Positions 5,899 to 12,846 of a stretch of DNA of 12,846 bases are shown here, piece by piece. Where the stretch lies: assembly GCA_023230925.1 (NCBI GenBank), contig JALNWK010000064.1, positions 1-12,846 on the forward strand. The letters run 5' to 3'. The notes below the pieces were generated by a model. The model ran no database searches. It saw nothing but the letters and a program-made list of their open reading frames with translations, and had not been told where the DNA came from. The position numbers and the translations under genes are program-made. Within the stretch, counting starts at the first letter, position 1, and each line of letters begins with the position of its first letter. The stretch is from Limnochordia bacterium. Lineage in GTDB: Bacteria > Bacillota > Limnochordia > DUMW01.

Positions 5899-6807
5899 CT
5901 AGAAAAGGCTGAGTTGTTCCGGCGGGTTCCTGCTCGGAAACTCATTGATATACGTAAATATTTCGCCCACATCGCACATCACATCTTGCATATGGCATTC
6001 CCCATGAAATATCCGCATCAGCTCTTCTTCGTTGTCGCTCTTGCATTCGTATGAGTACCCGTATTGCAGCATGTATTTTCGTTTGAGGCCCGGGAAATGG
6101 CGGTCCAGGGCAGCATAGAAGTACTCTCGGTCGCCATCACGCAGTGTAACGCCCATACCGAAACACAAGATGCCTTTTACTCCTGCGTCGAAGCAATAGT
6201 CCAGTATGCCGCGTAGGTTTTCCTCGGTATCATTGATAAACGGAATTAGAGGGGCGAACCATACGACGGTTGGAATTCCAGCGTCGCTTAGGATTTTCAG
6301 TGTCTCATGTCGCTCTTTCGTTGTGCAGACATTGGGCTCGATGATCCGGCAAAGGCTTTCATCGTAGGTGGTCAGCGTCATCTGTACGATGCATTTTGCT
6401 TTTTCCTTTATGCTTTGAAGTAAATCAAGGTCGCGCAGTATTCGGTTGGATTTCGTCTGTATTGCCAGCCCGAAACCGTAGCGGTCGATGATTTCAAGGC
6501 ATTTGCGGGTCATTTCGAGCTCTTGTTCGCAGTGCATGTACGGATCGCACATCGCGCCGGTGCTGATCATACACTTCTTTCGTTTTCGACGCAGTGCATC
6601 CTCAAGGAGCTTCGGCGCGTTTATCTTGACTTCAATGTCCTCGAAGTCGTGCTTCATCTGGTAACATGTACTCCTTGAGTCACAGTAGATACAGCCGTGG
6701 GTGCAACCACGGTATATGTTCATTGCGTTATGTGCGGATAGTATTCTTTTGGCTGCAGCGTAATGCATAATATTAAGTCCTCTGCAATCTCTAAGGTTTG
6801 CTCCCAT
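5899..6807 (-). CDS. SPL-like radical SAM protein (COG1533-type) with C-terminal QLSLF
   Basis: 302 aa from the chosen start. The radical SAM cluster motif RGCTHGCIYCDSR provides C35, C39 and C42, preceded by HYAAAK...NAMNIY as in proteins related to spore photoproduct lyase SplB. TGAMCDPY and the later VVWFAPLIPFIND block are further family marks. It is not SplB itself and the substrate is unknown. The last five residues, QLSLF, match the bacterial sliding-clamp binding pentapeptide, hinting at DNA repair. Start: ATG 6807 has AGAGGG 7 bases upstream; ATG 6813 is too close to it, and ATG 6768 (MHYAAAK, the usual family start) has AGAGG 10 bases upstream and is a real alternative. It stands alone between terminator-like and gene-free DNA, and its codon choice looks somewhat different from its neighbours by eye. 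Confidence 0.85.
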   Translation of the reverse strand: MGANLRDCRGLNIMHYAAAKRILSAHNAMNIYRGCTHGCIYCDSRSTCYQMKHDFEDIEVKINAPKLLEDALRRKRKKCMISTGAMCDPYMHCEQELEMTRKCLEIIDRYGFGLAIQTKSNRILRDLDLLQSIKEKAKCIVQMTLTTYDESLCRIIEPNVCTTKERHETLKILSDAGIPTVVWFAPLIPFINDTEENLRGILDYCFDAGVKGILCFGMGVTLRDGDREYFYAALDRHFPGLKRKYMLQYGYSYECKSDNEEELMRIFHGECHMQDVMCDVGEIFTYINEFPSRNPPEQLSLF

Positions 6808-7149
6808 TTCCATACCCTCTGTGGCTTTGCCAGATAGACAGCTTGTTTTTGCTCATAGGCATCAGACAGGGTTTATCCGAGGAGGGCAACACTAGGCTAT
6901 TCTCAAAAAGCAACCCCGGGGTACTTGTGCCGAAGCAAACCCTCCCGCAGATCGAGGCTGATTGCCGTCTCTTCTTGTGCGACAGGCTAATGTTCCTGGC
7001 TCCACTCTTTCTTTATTCTCTCATAATTGGCATACAAAGCAAGTCTAGTCACGGCAGGGCAGCCGCAGAGTTTTGCTTCTCTTGCATATACGGTCAACCC
7101 TGCTATGGAGCAAAAAACTTGGTGTACATGGTTTTTCACTGAGCATCTT
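6808..7149. other. Gene-free stretch between the radical SAM gene and feoB
   Basis: No gene is supportable here on either strand. It must hold the promoter of the radical SAM gene; the best - strand candidate is TTGCCC (6884-6889) with TCTGAT (6861-6866), 17 bases apart, each 4/6 to consensus. ACCCCGGGGT at 6913-6922 is a 10-bp palindrome without loop. No clear terminator for feoB was found directly after its stop. Confidence 0.4.
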
Positions 7150-9288
7150 CTACACAAGACCCAAAAGACGTACTGTCTGGGCGACAATGAAACAGATGAT
7201 GATCCCTGTTAGGGTGGGTACCAAACAGGAGATCCAGGTCCATTTCCAACTTTGGGTTTCTTTGCGAATGGTAAGTAGTGTAGTACCGCAGGGAAAGTGA
7301 TTCAGGCAAAACAGCATGGTGCAAAGGGCTGTGAGCCAAGTCCAGCCGTTTGCAACGAAAAGTTGTTGAATTTCCATAAGACTATCTAGTTCCAGTAGGG
7401 CACCAGTGGACATGTAGCTCATGATAATGATGGGGATGACAATCTCATTAGCGGGGAATCCAAGGATAAAGGCCGTGAGAATATACCCATCAAGACCGAT
7501 GAGATGGGCGAAGGGTTGCAGAAAACCTGCAAGATGGTCCAAAAGACTCAGATCAGAGACGATGGTGTTTGCCAATAGCCAGATGATCACCCCAGCTGGG
7601 GCGGCGACCACTACTGCGCGGGCTAAGACAAAGAGAGTGCGATCAAGTAGGGAACGAACTAGGATCTTGCCCACCTGGGGTTTTCGATAGGGTGGTAGTT
7701 CTAGAGTGAAGGAAGAGGGGAGTCCCTTAAGGACCGTTTTGGACAGTACTTTAGAGATAAACAGGGTAATCAGGACGGAGAGGACAACCATGGCTAAGAC
7801 CCAAACGGTGGCCGTGGTGGAGCGGAAGATGCCGCCGGCAAGAAAGATGCTAGCCAGTACGATTAACGTGGGAAATCGACCGTTACAAGGCACGAAGTTG
7901 TTGGTGATGATCCCAATGAGCCGTTCCCGGGGGGAGTCGATGATCCGACAGCTGATGACCCCGGCAGCATTGCATCCAAATCCCATGCACATGGTTAGGG
8001 CTTGCTTTCCGTGGGCGCAGGCCCTCTTGAAGAAGTTGTCTAAGTTGAAGGCCACCCGGGGTAGGTATCCGAGATCCTCAAGTAGGGTGAATAGGGGGAA
8101 GAAAATGGCCATGGGGGGAAGCATCACAGATATGACCCAAGCCAGGGTGCGGAACATACCTAGGATGAAGATCCCTTGAAACCAAGGGGGTGCCCCTACA
8201 TTTTGTGTAAAAACGGTCAACTGTTCTTCCAACCAGGAAAATCCGTCTGCCAACAACTTTGAAGGGTAATTTGCCCCTTCAATAGTGAGCCAGAAGACGA
8301 TACCTAATAGTCCAATCATAATTGGAATGCCGAACTTGCGGGATGTGAGTATTCCGTCTATCCTTCGATCGAGCAGGTCGTAATCGTGTTTTTTGAAGGT
8401 CACAACAAGCCGTGCGATAGACTCGGCTTCTTTGACTAACACACTTACTATCTGTTCCCGCAGCTTCTCGGTGTTGTAACCGATGCTTTCGAGGTATTCC
8501 TGTGTGCTATGCCACTGTGTTGTCAGCGTGTGGTCTTCAAGGAGGTCTTGGCCCAAGTATTGGGCTAGCGAGGCAAAAATGTCTCCGCCACCCTCAAGGA
8601 GTCTTAGGGTCATCCAACGGGCATTGATCCTGTTTCCCACTAATGCCTCTACCGACGGTTGCAGTATGTCTACGGCTTTCTCGATCTCTTCGCCATAGTC
8701 AAGTAATACAGGATGGGGCTTATTATGCCGGTTAATCACTTCTGCGATCGCCCCTTTTAGTTCCGCTAATCCTACTCCGCTGCGGGCCACGGTGCCAATG
8801 ACAGGTACTTTGAGGATTTTTGATAACTTCATTAGGTTGACGGATATTTGCTTACGTTTGGCCTCGTCTATGAGATTAACACAGACAACTACGTTCGGGG
8901 TGATTTCAAGGATTTGGAGTACTAGGTTAAGATTTCGTTCCAAACAGGTGGCGTCAGTAACTACTACCGTGGTGTGGGGAGCTCCGAAGCAGATGAAATC
9001 CCTGGCGACTTCCTCCTCCACTGAGTTGGCAGCCAATGAATAGGTGCCGGGTAGATCAACGAGGAGATACTCTTCTCCCTGGTAGGTATAGCTACCTTGA
9101 GCATTAGTTACGGTTTTGCCAGGCCAGTTGCCTGTATGCTGTTTTAACCCAGTCAGACTATTGAACACGGTACTTTTCCCCGTATTAGGATTTCCCGCTA
9201 GGGCGATCACCAGATCCTCCGGTGTCGCCTTAACTTCAAACATTTCCCTTAGGGCACCAATACCCGTTGAGCTACTTGTCAAACCCAT
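7150..9288 (-). CDS. feoB: Ferrous iron transport protein B
   Basis: 712 aa inner-membrane Fe(II) transporter. The N-terminal cytosolic G domain shows G1 GNPNTGKST (32-40), G3 DLPG (78-81), G4 NLID (138-141) and a G5-like ARSG (168-171). The membrane part begins near residue 320 and contains the conserved Cys-bearing CMGFGCN (434-440), CRIIDSPRERL (447-457) and PCNGR (467-471) segments followed by several hydrophobic helices. Length and order are normal for FeoB without a fused FeoA. The ATG overlaps the stop of a small upstream ORF as TAATG, and GGAAGGGAG lies 11 bases upstream inside that ORF, so translation may be coupled. M16 is a possible internal start but with poorer spacing. It forms an operon with feoA and probably answers to the divergent MntR/DtxR-type regulator. 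Confidence 0.96.
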   Translation of the reverse strand: MGLTSSSTGIGALREMFEVKATPEDLVIALAGNPNTGKSTVFNSLTGLKQHTGNWPGKTVTNAQGSYTYQGEEYLLVDLPGTYSLAANSVEEEVARDFICFGAPHTTVVVTDATCLERNLNLVLQILEITPNVVVCVNLIDEAKRKQISVNLMKLSKILKVPVIGTVARSGVGLAELKGAIAEVINRHNKPHPVLLDYGEEIEKAVDILQPSVEALVGNRINARWMTLRLLEGGGDIFASLAQYLGQDLLEDHTLTTQWHSTQEYLESIGYNTEKLREQIVSVLVKEAESIARLVVTFKKHDYDLLDRRIDGILTSRKFGIPIMIGLLGIVFWLTIEGANYPSKLLADGFSWLEEQLTVFTQNVGAPPWFQGIFILGMFRTLAWVISVMLPPMAIFFPLFTLLEDLGYLPRVAFNLDNFFKRACAHGKQALTMCMGFGCNAAGVISCRIIDSPRERLIGIITNNFVPCNGRFPTLIVLASIFLAGGIFRSTTATVWVLAMVVLSVLITLFISKVLSKTVLKGLPSSFTLELPPYRKPQVGKILVRSLLDRTLFVLARAVVVAAPAGVIIWLLANTIVSDLSLLDHLAGFLQPFAHLIGLDGYILTAFILGFPANEIVIPIIIMSYMSTGALLELDSLMEIQQLFVANGWTWLTALCTMLFCLNHFPCGTTLLTIRKETQSWKWTWISCLVPTLTGIIICFIVAQTVRLLGLV

Positions 9289-9389
9289 TACTGGTCAAAC
9301 TCCCTTCCAACAATATGTCTTTCGTCTTTTCTCCGGAGCTTGCCGGGGTGCTTGCGGGAACAGTCTAGTCCCATCCGGAGCATGAGCAT
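9288..9389 (-). CDS. Candidate small basic protein between feoA and feoB
   Basis: 33 codons from ATG 9389 to TAA 9288-9290. GGAGAGG (9401-9407), directly after the feoA stop, lies 11 bases before the ATG, and the stop overlaps the feoB start as TAATG. The product begins MLMLRMGLDCSRKHPGKL and ends HIVGREFDQ; it has nine Lys/Arg against five Asp/Glu, one Cys, and no membrane segment or known motif. ATGs at 9383 and 9374 are alternative starts. It may be a true small protein or only a ribosome-loading leader for feoB. No homologue was recognised, and the length alone allows chance. Confidence 0.4.
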   Translation of the reverse strand: MLMLRMGLDCSRKHPGKLRRKDERHIVGREFDQ

Positions 9390-9407
9390 CTAGGGCTAAA
9401 CCTCTCC

Positions 9408-9662
9408 TTAGGCTTCTACAATTATCTTTGATGCTTCCTCTGAACGTAGGGCGATTACCGCACCACGGATCTGGTATGCGGTGGGATCGCCTGAAGGACT
9501 GCGCCGGATTGCTTCTACTCTTGTTCCTTCGATTAAACCTAGATCCAATAATCTTCTGCGCGCATTGCCACCCCCCAGTAGCGTTCTGACCTCTCCCAGA
9601 CCACCCATCGGTACCATGTGCAAAGGCATGGTCTTTCGTCCATTTCCATTGGCTTGGTCCAT
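9408..9662 (-). CDS. feoA: Ferrous iron transport protein A
   Basis: 84 aa cytosolic SH3-like protein needed for FeoB-dependent Fe(II) uptake. The FeoA fold is recognisable from MVPMGGLGEV (16-25) through RRRLLDLGLIEGTRVEAIRR (35-54) to the final strand ALRSEEASKIIV (71-82). Start ATG 9662 has GGAGG 7 bases upstream in AAGAGGAGGATTC; a later Met at residue 12 (MPLHMVP) would still leave the whole domain but has no such site. It is the first gene of the feo unit, 119 bases before feoB, with the small ORF in between. The 99-126 bp gap to the divergent regulator must contain its promoter. Confidence 0.93.
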   Translation of the reverse strand: MDQANGNGRKTMPLHMVPMGGLGEVRTLLGGGNARRRLLDLGLIEGTRVEAIRRSPSGDPTAYQIRGAVIALRSEEASKIIVEA

Positions 9663-9695
9663 GATGAATCCTCCTCTTAAGTGATAATCCCCACC

Positions 9696-9713
9696 AAGTT
9701 AGTCATAAGTTAG
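9696..9713. promoter_or_regulatory. AAGTTAG direct repeat in the feoA-regulator intergenic region
   Basis: AAGTTAG occurs at 9696-9702 and 9707-9713, 11 bp apart (about one helical turn). The TTAG core resembles half-sites of DtxR/IdeR operators (TTAGGTTAG). On the - strand the element sits about 35-50 bp before the feoA ATG, where a promoter would be, though I found no convincing -35/-10 pair. It is a candidate operator for the adjacent regulator. Confidence 0.35.
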
Positions 9714-9788
9714 AGGTGAGCAAATCTTTTTCCTACGGCTAATATATGAGGGAGAGGTCCAATGTGTTCAACTTTGGAGGGTGGTCCC

Positions 9789-10274
9789 ATGGGTAATGGA
9801 AACTTCAGGACTTTTCGCGGCTACCAACTAGAAAAACAGGATCGAATGCTGCTTACCCCAAGTATGGAGGACTATCTGGAGATGATCTATCGGATTCATC
9901 TTGAGGAGGGGTATGTACGGATTAACCAACTTGCAGAGAAGCTTAACGTGAGGGCATCTTCGGCGACCCGGACGGTGCAACGGCTTGCCGAAAGGGGATT
10001 AGTGGACTATGAGAAATACGAGGTTATTCAGCTAACCAAGAGGGGGGAGAGGGTGGGCGAGTTTCTTTTAAAGCGCCACCTGCTCGTCCAGGAATTCTTG
10101 GAGAATATTGGGGTGAAAGATACAATACTTAAGGATACAGAAATGATTGAGCACAATATTAGCGATAGTGCCCTACAGGCGATCAAGATCTTTAACAATT
10201 TCCTAAACGACAACCCGGACATTCTGCAAAAGTACGTAGATTACCGTAAAAGGGCGCAACAGAAAGACACCTGA
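9789..10274 (+). CDS. MntR/DtxR-family metal-dependent transcriptional regulator
   Basis: 161 aa from the chosen start. A winged helix (about 22-95) includes INQLAEKLNVRASSATRTVQRLAERGLV, followed by the metal-binding dimerisation region. The ligands of Bacillus subtilis MntR (D8, E11, H77, E99, E102, H103) all have counterparts: D28 and E31 in TPSMEDYLE, H97 in KRHLL, and E118, E121 and H122 in TEMIEH. There is no C-terminal SH3 domain, as in MntR. ATG 9789 is preferred because GGAGG (9776-9780) is 8 bases upstream; ATG 9762 has only GGAGAGG at 4 bases. The 20 residues before the conserved TPSM are longer than in MntR. It is divergent from feoAB, so it probably controls iron uptake and perhaps itself; whether Fe(II) or Mn(II) is the effector is open. 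Confidence 0.9.
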   Translation: MGNGNFRTFRGYQLEKQDRMLLTPSMEDYLEMIYRIHLEEGYVRINQLAEKLNVRASSATRTVQRLAERGLVDYEKYEVIQLTKRGERVGEFLLKRHLLVQEFLENIGVKDTILKDTEMIEHNISDSALQAIKIFNNFLNDNPDILQKYVDYRKRAQQKDT

Positions 10275-10292
10275 GCTGACTCCGGATATATC

Positions 10293-10321
10293 AAAAAAGC
10301 AACCTCGCAACTCAGGTTGCT
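10293..10321 (-). terminator. Rho-independent terminator of the serine dehydratase unit
   Basis: On the - strand AGCAACCT (10321-10314) pairs perfectly with AGGTTGCT (10305-10298) around an 8-base loop, and runs into six T residues (10298-10293). It lies 24 bases beyond the end of the NAGPA remnant. On the + strand the stem has no T run, so it would not efficiently end the regulator transcript. Confidence 0.8.
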
Positions 10322-10344
10322 AAGCCATTCCACGGCAAATACGC

Positions 10345-10917
10345 CTAGACCATCAGGGACGAGGCGCTATCCGAAGGAATACTTAACAGGCATCTTGTAC
10401 CGTGGACATTGGCGGCGATGGCGGAAGAAACTCCACCATCCAAATTCAGGGCATCATATGCTCTGATGTGAAGGAGGTACCCCGCAAGAAGGGGTAGTGG
10501 CCTCCCGACGCTAGGGTCCCCTCGGCCGTCAACCACCACAATGACTAGTTTTGTTCCCTCTTCGTTGAGGCCTACAGCAGGCCGGGGATGTCGGGCGGAG
10601 GAGGGCCCAACGCACACAAAGCCGCGCTTAACTAGTACTTCTTTGCCAGAGATTATTTTCGTAAGCTCATTCCAGGGTACCCGCGAGCTTGAGAGGAGAA
10701 AGGGAGTTGGGGCTAGTAGCCACTTTACTTGAACTTGGTCGCCTATGGTCAACTTCTCAAGCTCTTGGGTCTTGCTATTTGTTCCAGCCCAAAGAAGCGT
10801 TCCCTCGGGGATGGGGATCGAAGAGCCATCCTTTCTTACATCAACCACTGTTCCCGTCATGCTGGCCCAGTCGGAGACACCGTCCGCTTTATGGTGACAC
10901 TCCACTCTGATTAACAC
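10345..10917 (-). pseudogene. 5'-truncated phosphodiester glycosidase (NAGPA-domain) remnant
   Basis: 190-codon frame from GTG 10917; an in-frame TAG lies only seven codons upstream (10936-10938) and there is no proper ribosome binding site. It matches the C-terminal part of the NAGPA/phosphodiester glycosidase domain: IPIPEG near 34-39, RHPRPAVG (109-116), VVVDGR (127-132), YDALNLDGGVSS (154-165) and IPSDS (180-184). The N-terminal half of the family, with its signal peptide and NGGFF-type motif, is missing. Two normally firm motifs are altered: DGGGSS has become DGGVSS, and the closing RPSDG has become IPSDS. It sits 28 bases behind sdaAA in the same direction and is probably co-transcribed. 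A decayed gene is most likely; a short functional form translated by coupling is less likely. Confidence 0.65.
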
Positions 10918-10945
10918 CTCTGTCCGTTTTCCGGGCTAGAGGCGG

Positions 10946-11842
10946 TCATGTTACAGCAGGGCAGTCCAAGGCCAATTCCTTTGTAATCGCCTTGCCTGTG
11001 GGCGTGGTGGCGAGTCCGCCGAGACTTGTCTCCTTAAGCTCCCTTGGCATTTGACGACCGATCTTGGCCATGGTGTCCACAACTTCATCATAGGGTATCA
11101 CACAGGGAATTCGGGCTAAAGCGAGGTTGGCACTGCTTAGTGCGGCAGCTACACCAGAGGCATTGCGATAGACACATGGGATTTCGACAAGCCCAGCAAC
11201 CGGGTCGCAGACTAACCCCAGTTGGCATTGCAGGGCGATGGAGGCCGCATTGACTACTAATTCCGGCTCGGACCCAACCATAGCGACTATGGCGGCAGCG
11301 GCCATGGCCGAAGCTACCCCGCATTCAGCCTGGCAACCAGCTACTGCACCGTTTAGAGCACAAACGTTGCTAGAGACGATGCCAATACCAGCTGCGGCGA
11401 AAACTCCCTCTAGGATGTCGTCTTCACTAAGTTGTCGTTCCTCAGCCAAGCCAAGCACTGCAGCCGGTAATATACCACATGATCCGGCCGTAGGGCAGGC
11501 TACAATCCGCCCCATGGTGGCATTCACCTCGGCGACAGCGGTGGCGTAGATTACCATTTTCTCAAAGAGGGGACCACCTAGCAATACACTAGACTGCTTC
11601 CCCGAAAGGAGCTTCGCGGCGAAATCTCCCACAATCAGTCCGTGGCCGCGATGCTCACTAAGCCCTTCCTGTACCGATTCTTTCATGACTTTCAGCTGTT
11701 CTCGCATCTGATCATACACTGTCTGCAACTCGGTTTCCGTGCGGCAAGCTTCATATTGTGCGACGACGGTGCCAATGGAGAGTTTATTACCCTCGGCTAG
11801 CTGTATCAGTTCACGGGCGGTGGTGAAGGTTATTTTATCCAT
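10946..11842 (-). CDS. sdaAA: L-serine dehydratase, iron-sulfur-dependent, alpha subunit
   Basis: 298 aa catalytic subunit of the two-subunit [4Fe-4S] L-serine deaminase (L-serine to pyruvate and ammonia, cytoplasmic). Family marks are CPTAGSCGILPA (116-127), NGAVAGCQAECG (164-175) and CDPVAGLVEIPC (212-223), which contain the cysteines from which the cluster is built; C294 lies close to the C-terminus, as does the tail cysteine that binds the cluster in Legionella serine dehydratase. The length matches the alpha subunits of Gram-positive bacteria. ATG 11842 follows sdaAB after 15 bases; AGGAG lies about 12 bases upstream, inside that gap. The cluster is O2-labile, consistent with an anaerobe carrying the defence genes on the left. 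Confidence 0.95.
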   Translation of the reverse strand: MDKITFTTARELIQLAEGNKLSIGTVVAQYEACRTETELQTVYDQMREQLKVMKESVQEGLSEHRGHGLIVGDFAAKLLSGKQSSVLLGGPLFEKMVIYATAVAEVNATMGRIVACPTAGSCGILPAAVLGLAEERQLSEDDILEGVFAAAGIGIVSSNVCALNGAVAGCQAECGVASAMAAAAIVAMVGSEPELVVNAASIALQCQLGLVCDPVAGLVEIPCVYRNASGVAAALSSANLALARIPCVIPYDEVVDTMAKIGRQMPRELKETSLGGLATTPTGKAITKELALDCPAVT

Positions 11843-11857
11843 GGGTCTTATCTACTC

Positions 11858-12517
11858 CTAGCAGTTAGTATGCCTGACCCAGTATATGTCAGGAATGGTA
11901 CGAATTTCATCAACTACCTGTTGGGGGACGACGGAGTCGGTTTCCACAAAGAGCAGTGCATCAGCCCCCCGCACCTTGCGTATGACCTGCATAGTTGCTA
12001 TGTTAATACCTGCTTTAGCTAGGCTTCCCGTTACTTTGGCGATTACTCCAGGACTATCGAGATGGCTGGTAAACAAAGCAGGATGCTTACCAGTCCACTT
12101 TACCATGAATCCATTGATCGATGTAATCTCGATGCTGCCACCTCCGGTGGAACAACCGGTTATTTCCCGTAGGGTCGTGTTATCGTGAAATAGGAATCTG
12201 GCAGTGTTTGGGTGCACTTCTCCTAAGTCCTCTTTACAAATGTGGATGTTCATACTATGGTCTTCGGCGATCTCCAGGGCGTCCTTGATCTGGGGATCTG
12301 CCGAGGACATGCCAAGCAAGCCGGCTACAAGAGCGATATCTGTGCGGTGTCCCCGGTAGGTAGCAGCAAAGGAACCGTGCAAAAGGATTGTAACCTCCCG
12401 GGGTAGATCACCATACAACATTCTTGCACTTTGGCCTAGGTGAACGGCTCCTGCGGTATGGGAGCTAGATGGTCCTACCATAACAGGACCGACTATGTCA
12501 AAAACGCCGATATCCAT
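11858..12517 (-). CDS. sdaAB: L-serine dehydratase, iron-sulfur-dependent, beta subunit
   Basis: 219 aa partner of SdaAA. The N-terminal domain opens with VFDIVGPVMVGPSSSHTAG, the signature of the family, and includes HGSFAATYRGHRTD. The C-terminal ACT domain (about 145-219) starts at HPALFTSHLDSPGVIAKVTG and probably senses or binds an amino acid. I chose ATG 12517 because GAGAGGAG lies 8 bases upstream; the frame extends to TTG 12535, which would overlap this site. It is the first gene of the unit, followed by sdaAA 15 bases later. A promoter is proposed about 160 bases upstream. Confidence 0.95.
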   Translation of the reverse strand: MDIGVFDIVGPVMVGPSSSHTAGAVHLGQSARMLYGDLPREVTILLHGSFAATYRGHRTDIALVAGLLGMSSADPQIKDALEIAEDHSMNIHICKEDLGEVHPNTARFLFHDNTTLREITGCSTGGGSIEITSINGFMVKWTGKHPALFTSHLDSPGVIAKVTGSLAKAGINIATMQVIRKVRGADALLFVETDSVVPQQVVDEIRTIPDIYWVRHTNC

Positions 12518-12846
12518 GACCTGTACTCCTCTCAAAACAGTACTATCTATATTATGAAACGTCTACGGAATCCTGGCCGAAGGCACCATGGTCAATCGAA
12601 TGCGCGTGGTCATGCTCTTTGTGCTATCAATCTGTCCAAACAGTACAACGGTAGGCTAGGTATTATCTTGAATGCTTATAGTATACATGATCAATTGTAC
12701 ATATCAAACCTACCAAAATGCAAGGTATGAGTCAACGATTCACGGGTACTGGCTCCATCTCCAATTTCTGTAGGTTCAACAGCTGCTAAGCATACCACCT
12801 TCGTTGAGTCTGTGCATTAGGTTCGACATACCCCCCGATGATGTCC
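12518..12846. other. Leader of sdaAB and unassigned right end
   Basis: From 12518 to about 12673 lies the putative sdaAB leader. It contains a 9-bp direct repeat AAACAGTAC at 12535-12543 and 12638-12646, and a GCC-TTC-GGC mini-hairpin near 12575-12583; no known riboswitch was recognised. From 12708 to 12846 I see only short open frames. One - strand frame ending with TAG at 12785-12787 runs off the right edge and could be the C-terminus of a gene outside the window, but 20 codons are too few to identify it. Confidence 0.35.
12680..12707 (-). promoter_or_regulatory. Promoter of the sdaAB-sdaAA unit
   Basis: On the - strand TTGATA (12707-12702, 5/6) and TATACT (12685-12680, 5/6) are 16 bases apart. 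The predicted start near 12673 gives a leader of about 155 bases before the sdaAB ATG. Confidence 0.5.

Noticed and set aside
6798..7142. + strand 114-codon frame through the gap right of the radical SAM gene
   Set aside because: No ribosome binding site, overlaps the start of the radical SAM gene on the other strand, and the composition looks random.
6987..7187. - strand frame after feoB encoding a 66-residue peptide with Cys residues (or 50 residues from GTG 7139)
   Set aside because: It overlaps the end of feoB, has no ribosome binding site at any plausible start and matches no family I know.
7706..8179. + strand 157-codon frame
   Set aside because: Antisense to the feoB membrane region, basic low-information peptide; a shadow frame.
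1..12846. CRISPR arrays, tRNA and rRNA genes
   Set aside because: No regularly spaced repeats, and no cloverleaf or conserved rRNA stretch seen on either strand.

Overview
The window looks like chromosomal DNA from a strictly anaerobic, probably Gram-positive (Firmicutes/Clostridia-type) bacterium of moderate GC. The grounds are a flavodiiron protein next to rubredoxin and a high-molecular-weight rubredoxin (an arrangement known from Moorella), two-subunit oxygen-sensitive iron-sulfur L-serine dehydratase, a KamA-type aminomutase, strong AGGAGG-like ribosome binding sites and TTGACA/TATAAT-like promoters. The species cannot be named from the sequence alone.

Layout. Positions 1-109 hold the last 35 codons of a transposase that enters from the left. 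A two-gene + strand operon follows (335-2420): a divergent D-Ala-D-Ala-ligase-like ATP-grasp enzyme and a lysine-2,3-aminomutase-like radical SAM/PLP enzyme, closed by a good intrinsic terminator (2451-2494). Next, on the + strand, come an oxygen/peroxide defence block: a Prx6-type peroxiredoxin with a Fur-family-like operator on its promoter (2646-3410), then a separately promoted operon (3452-5769) encoding a flavodiiron protein, rubredoxin and a flavin reductase-rubredoxin fusion (Hrb). This operon has an unusually structured 5' leader. A lone radical SAM gene of the spore-photolyase-like group lies on the - strand (5899-6807).

The iron section has feoA, a previously unlisted small ORF and feoB on the - strand (7150-9662), divergent from an MntR/DtxR-type metal regulator (9789-10274). 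The right part is a - strand unit (12707 down to 10293): promoter, sdaAB, sdaAA (L-serine to pyruvate plus ammonia), a 5'-truncated phosphodiester glycosidase (NAGPA) relic, and a terminator.

How the parts fit: most products either handle iron (FeoAB, the MntR-like regulator), depend on it (two radical SAM enzymes, serine dehydratase, rubredoxins, diiron protein), or protect iron enzymes against O2, NO and peroxide (peroxiredoxin, FprA/Rd/Hrb). The most open biology is the ATP-grasp/aminomutase pair, which may make a beta-amino-acid-containing dipeptide or conjugate. The most open sequence signals are the fprA leader, a hairpin that appears to bridge the Hrb Shine-Dalgarno to its start codon, and the small ORF coupled to feoB.
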